From Pseudomonadota bacterium (GTDB taxonomy: Bacteria > Pseudomonadota > Alphaproteobacteria > Rhizobiales > Rhizobiaceae), in assembly GCA_023393575.1 (NCBI GenBank), contig JAEWKX010000171.1, forward strand, positions 1 to 6,214: a stretch of DNA of 6,214 bases. Direction: 5' to 3'. The first letter of the stretch is position 1. Each line of letters begins with the position of its first letter. Below the pieces are notes generated by a model. The model was not told the DNA's origin, did no database searches, and worked only from the letters and a program-made list of their open reading frames with translations. A program made the translations under genes and the position numbers. Positions 5,997-6,214 of this stretch are shown one piece after another.

Positions 5997-6014
5997 TTGA
6001 CAGCATGATGTCAA
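5997..6014. promoter_or_regulatory. Candidate MarR operator 2, overlapping TTGACA -35-like elements on both strands
   Basis: TTGACAGCATGATGTCAA is a dyad with perfect 6-bp arms (TTGACA/TGTCAA) and a central CATG. Each arm reads as a consensus -35 hexamer on one strand, so a bound regulator would shut both divergent promoters. The matching -10 elements are weak (CTACTT near 5991-5986 on the minus strand; none convincing on the plus strand). The centre is exactly 40 bp from the centre of operator 1. Confidence 0.6.
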
Positions 6015-6032
6015 TATGGCATCACGAAAACC

Positions 6033-6214
6033 ATGACAGGCGATAAAAGAACTGCGGGCGCCGAGGCCCTGACCGACCTTGTCCTGACGCTGTTTCGGGT
6101 AAACAACCTCACCCTGGTTTGGGGAGACCGGCTGGTTGCACCTTTCGGCTTGACCAGCGCCAGATGGCAGGTGCTCGGGGCCATTGCCCAGGCGGAAAGA
6201 CCACAGCCTGTATC
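6033..6214 (+). CDS. MarR-family transcriptional regulator, N-terminal part
   Basis: Sixty codons are visible from ATG 6033 before the window ends. The start helix (ALTDLVLTLFRVNNLTLVWGDRLVAPFGLT) and the following SARWQVLGAIAQAERPQPV match the dimerisation helix and the start of the winged-helix region of MarR proteins: T/S-x-A-R-W-x-V-L is the usual entry to the DNA-binding part. MarR dimers bind short palindromes, often in their own divergent promoter, and release on ligand or oxidant binding. No in-frame upstream start exists, and the leader is short with no strong Shine-Dalgarno. The two dyads immediately upstream fit autoregulation together with control of the four-helix membrane gene. 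Confidence 0.88.
   Translation, partial: MTGDKRTAGAEALTDLVLTLFRVNNLTLVWGDRLVAPFGLTSARWQVLGAIAQAERPQPV

Noticed and set aside
1..6214. tRNA, rRNA, CRISPR arrays, insertion sequences or att repeats
   Set aside because: I looked for cloverleaf-like segments, regularly spaced repeats, transposase motifs and flanking direct repeats and saw none I could support.

Overview
The window is GC-rich with strong G/C bias at third codon positions. Its main content is a set of alphaproteobacterial gene transfer agent (GTA) type tail genes. These proteins and the accompanying small rhizobial-type membrane proteins suggest a member of the Hyphomicrobiales (Rhizobiales), but the genus cannot be fixed from sequence alone.

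Positions 1-4727 (minus strand) hold the tail-tip half of a GTA or GTA-like prophage cluster, in the order known from Rhodobacter capsulatus GTA: short tape measure (g11-like), distal tail protein DUF2460 (g12-like), hub protein DUF2163 (g13-like), NlpC/P60 peptidase (g14-like) and the large baseplate protein with the GTA TIM-barrel-like domain (g15-like, running off the left edge). g12-g13 and g13-g14 are joined by ATGA stop/start overlaps. Together these genes would build the tail tube end, the baseplate hub, the cell-wall-cutting enzyme and the carbohydrate-facing tip.

Two things break the usual layout. First, g14 and g15 are not adjacent: about 340 bases separate them. That gap holds two tandem intrinsic terminators facing the g14 transcript, a possible 71-codon gene on the opposite strand, and a perfect 9-bp palindrome just before g15. 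Second, the cluster stops upstream of the tape measure: no major tail protein, tail chaperone or head gene precedes it within the window. Instead there is a 250-base stretch with a tiny coupled ORF, followed by ordinary chromosomal genes.

Positions 4975-6214 hold a DUF2798 two-helix membrane protein, a roughly 290-base gap, a four-helix membrane protein, and a divergently transcribed MarR-family regulator (truncated by the right edge). The 91-base divergent intergenic region carries two related dyads whose centres are 40 bp apart. They are good candidate operators through which the regulator would control itself and the membrane gene.
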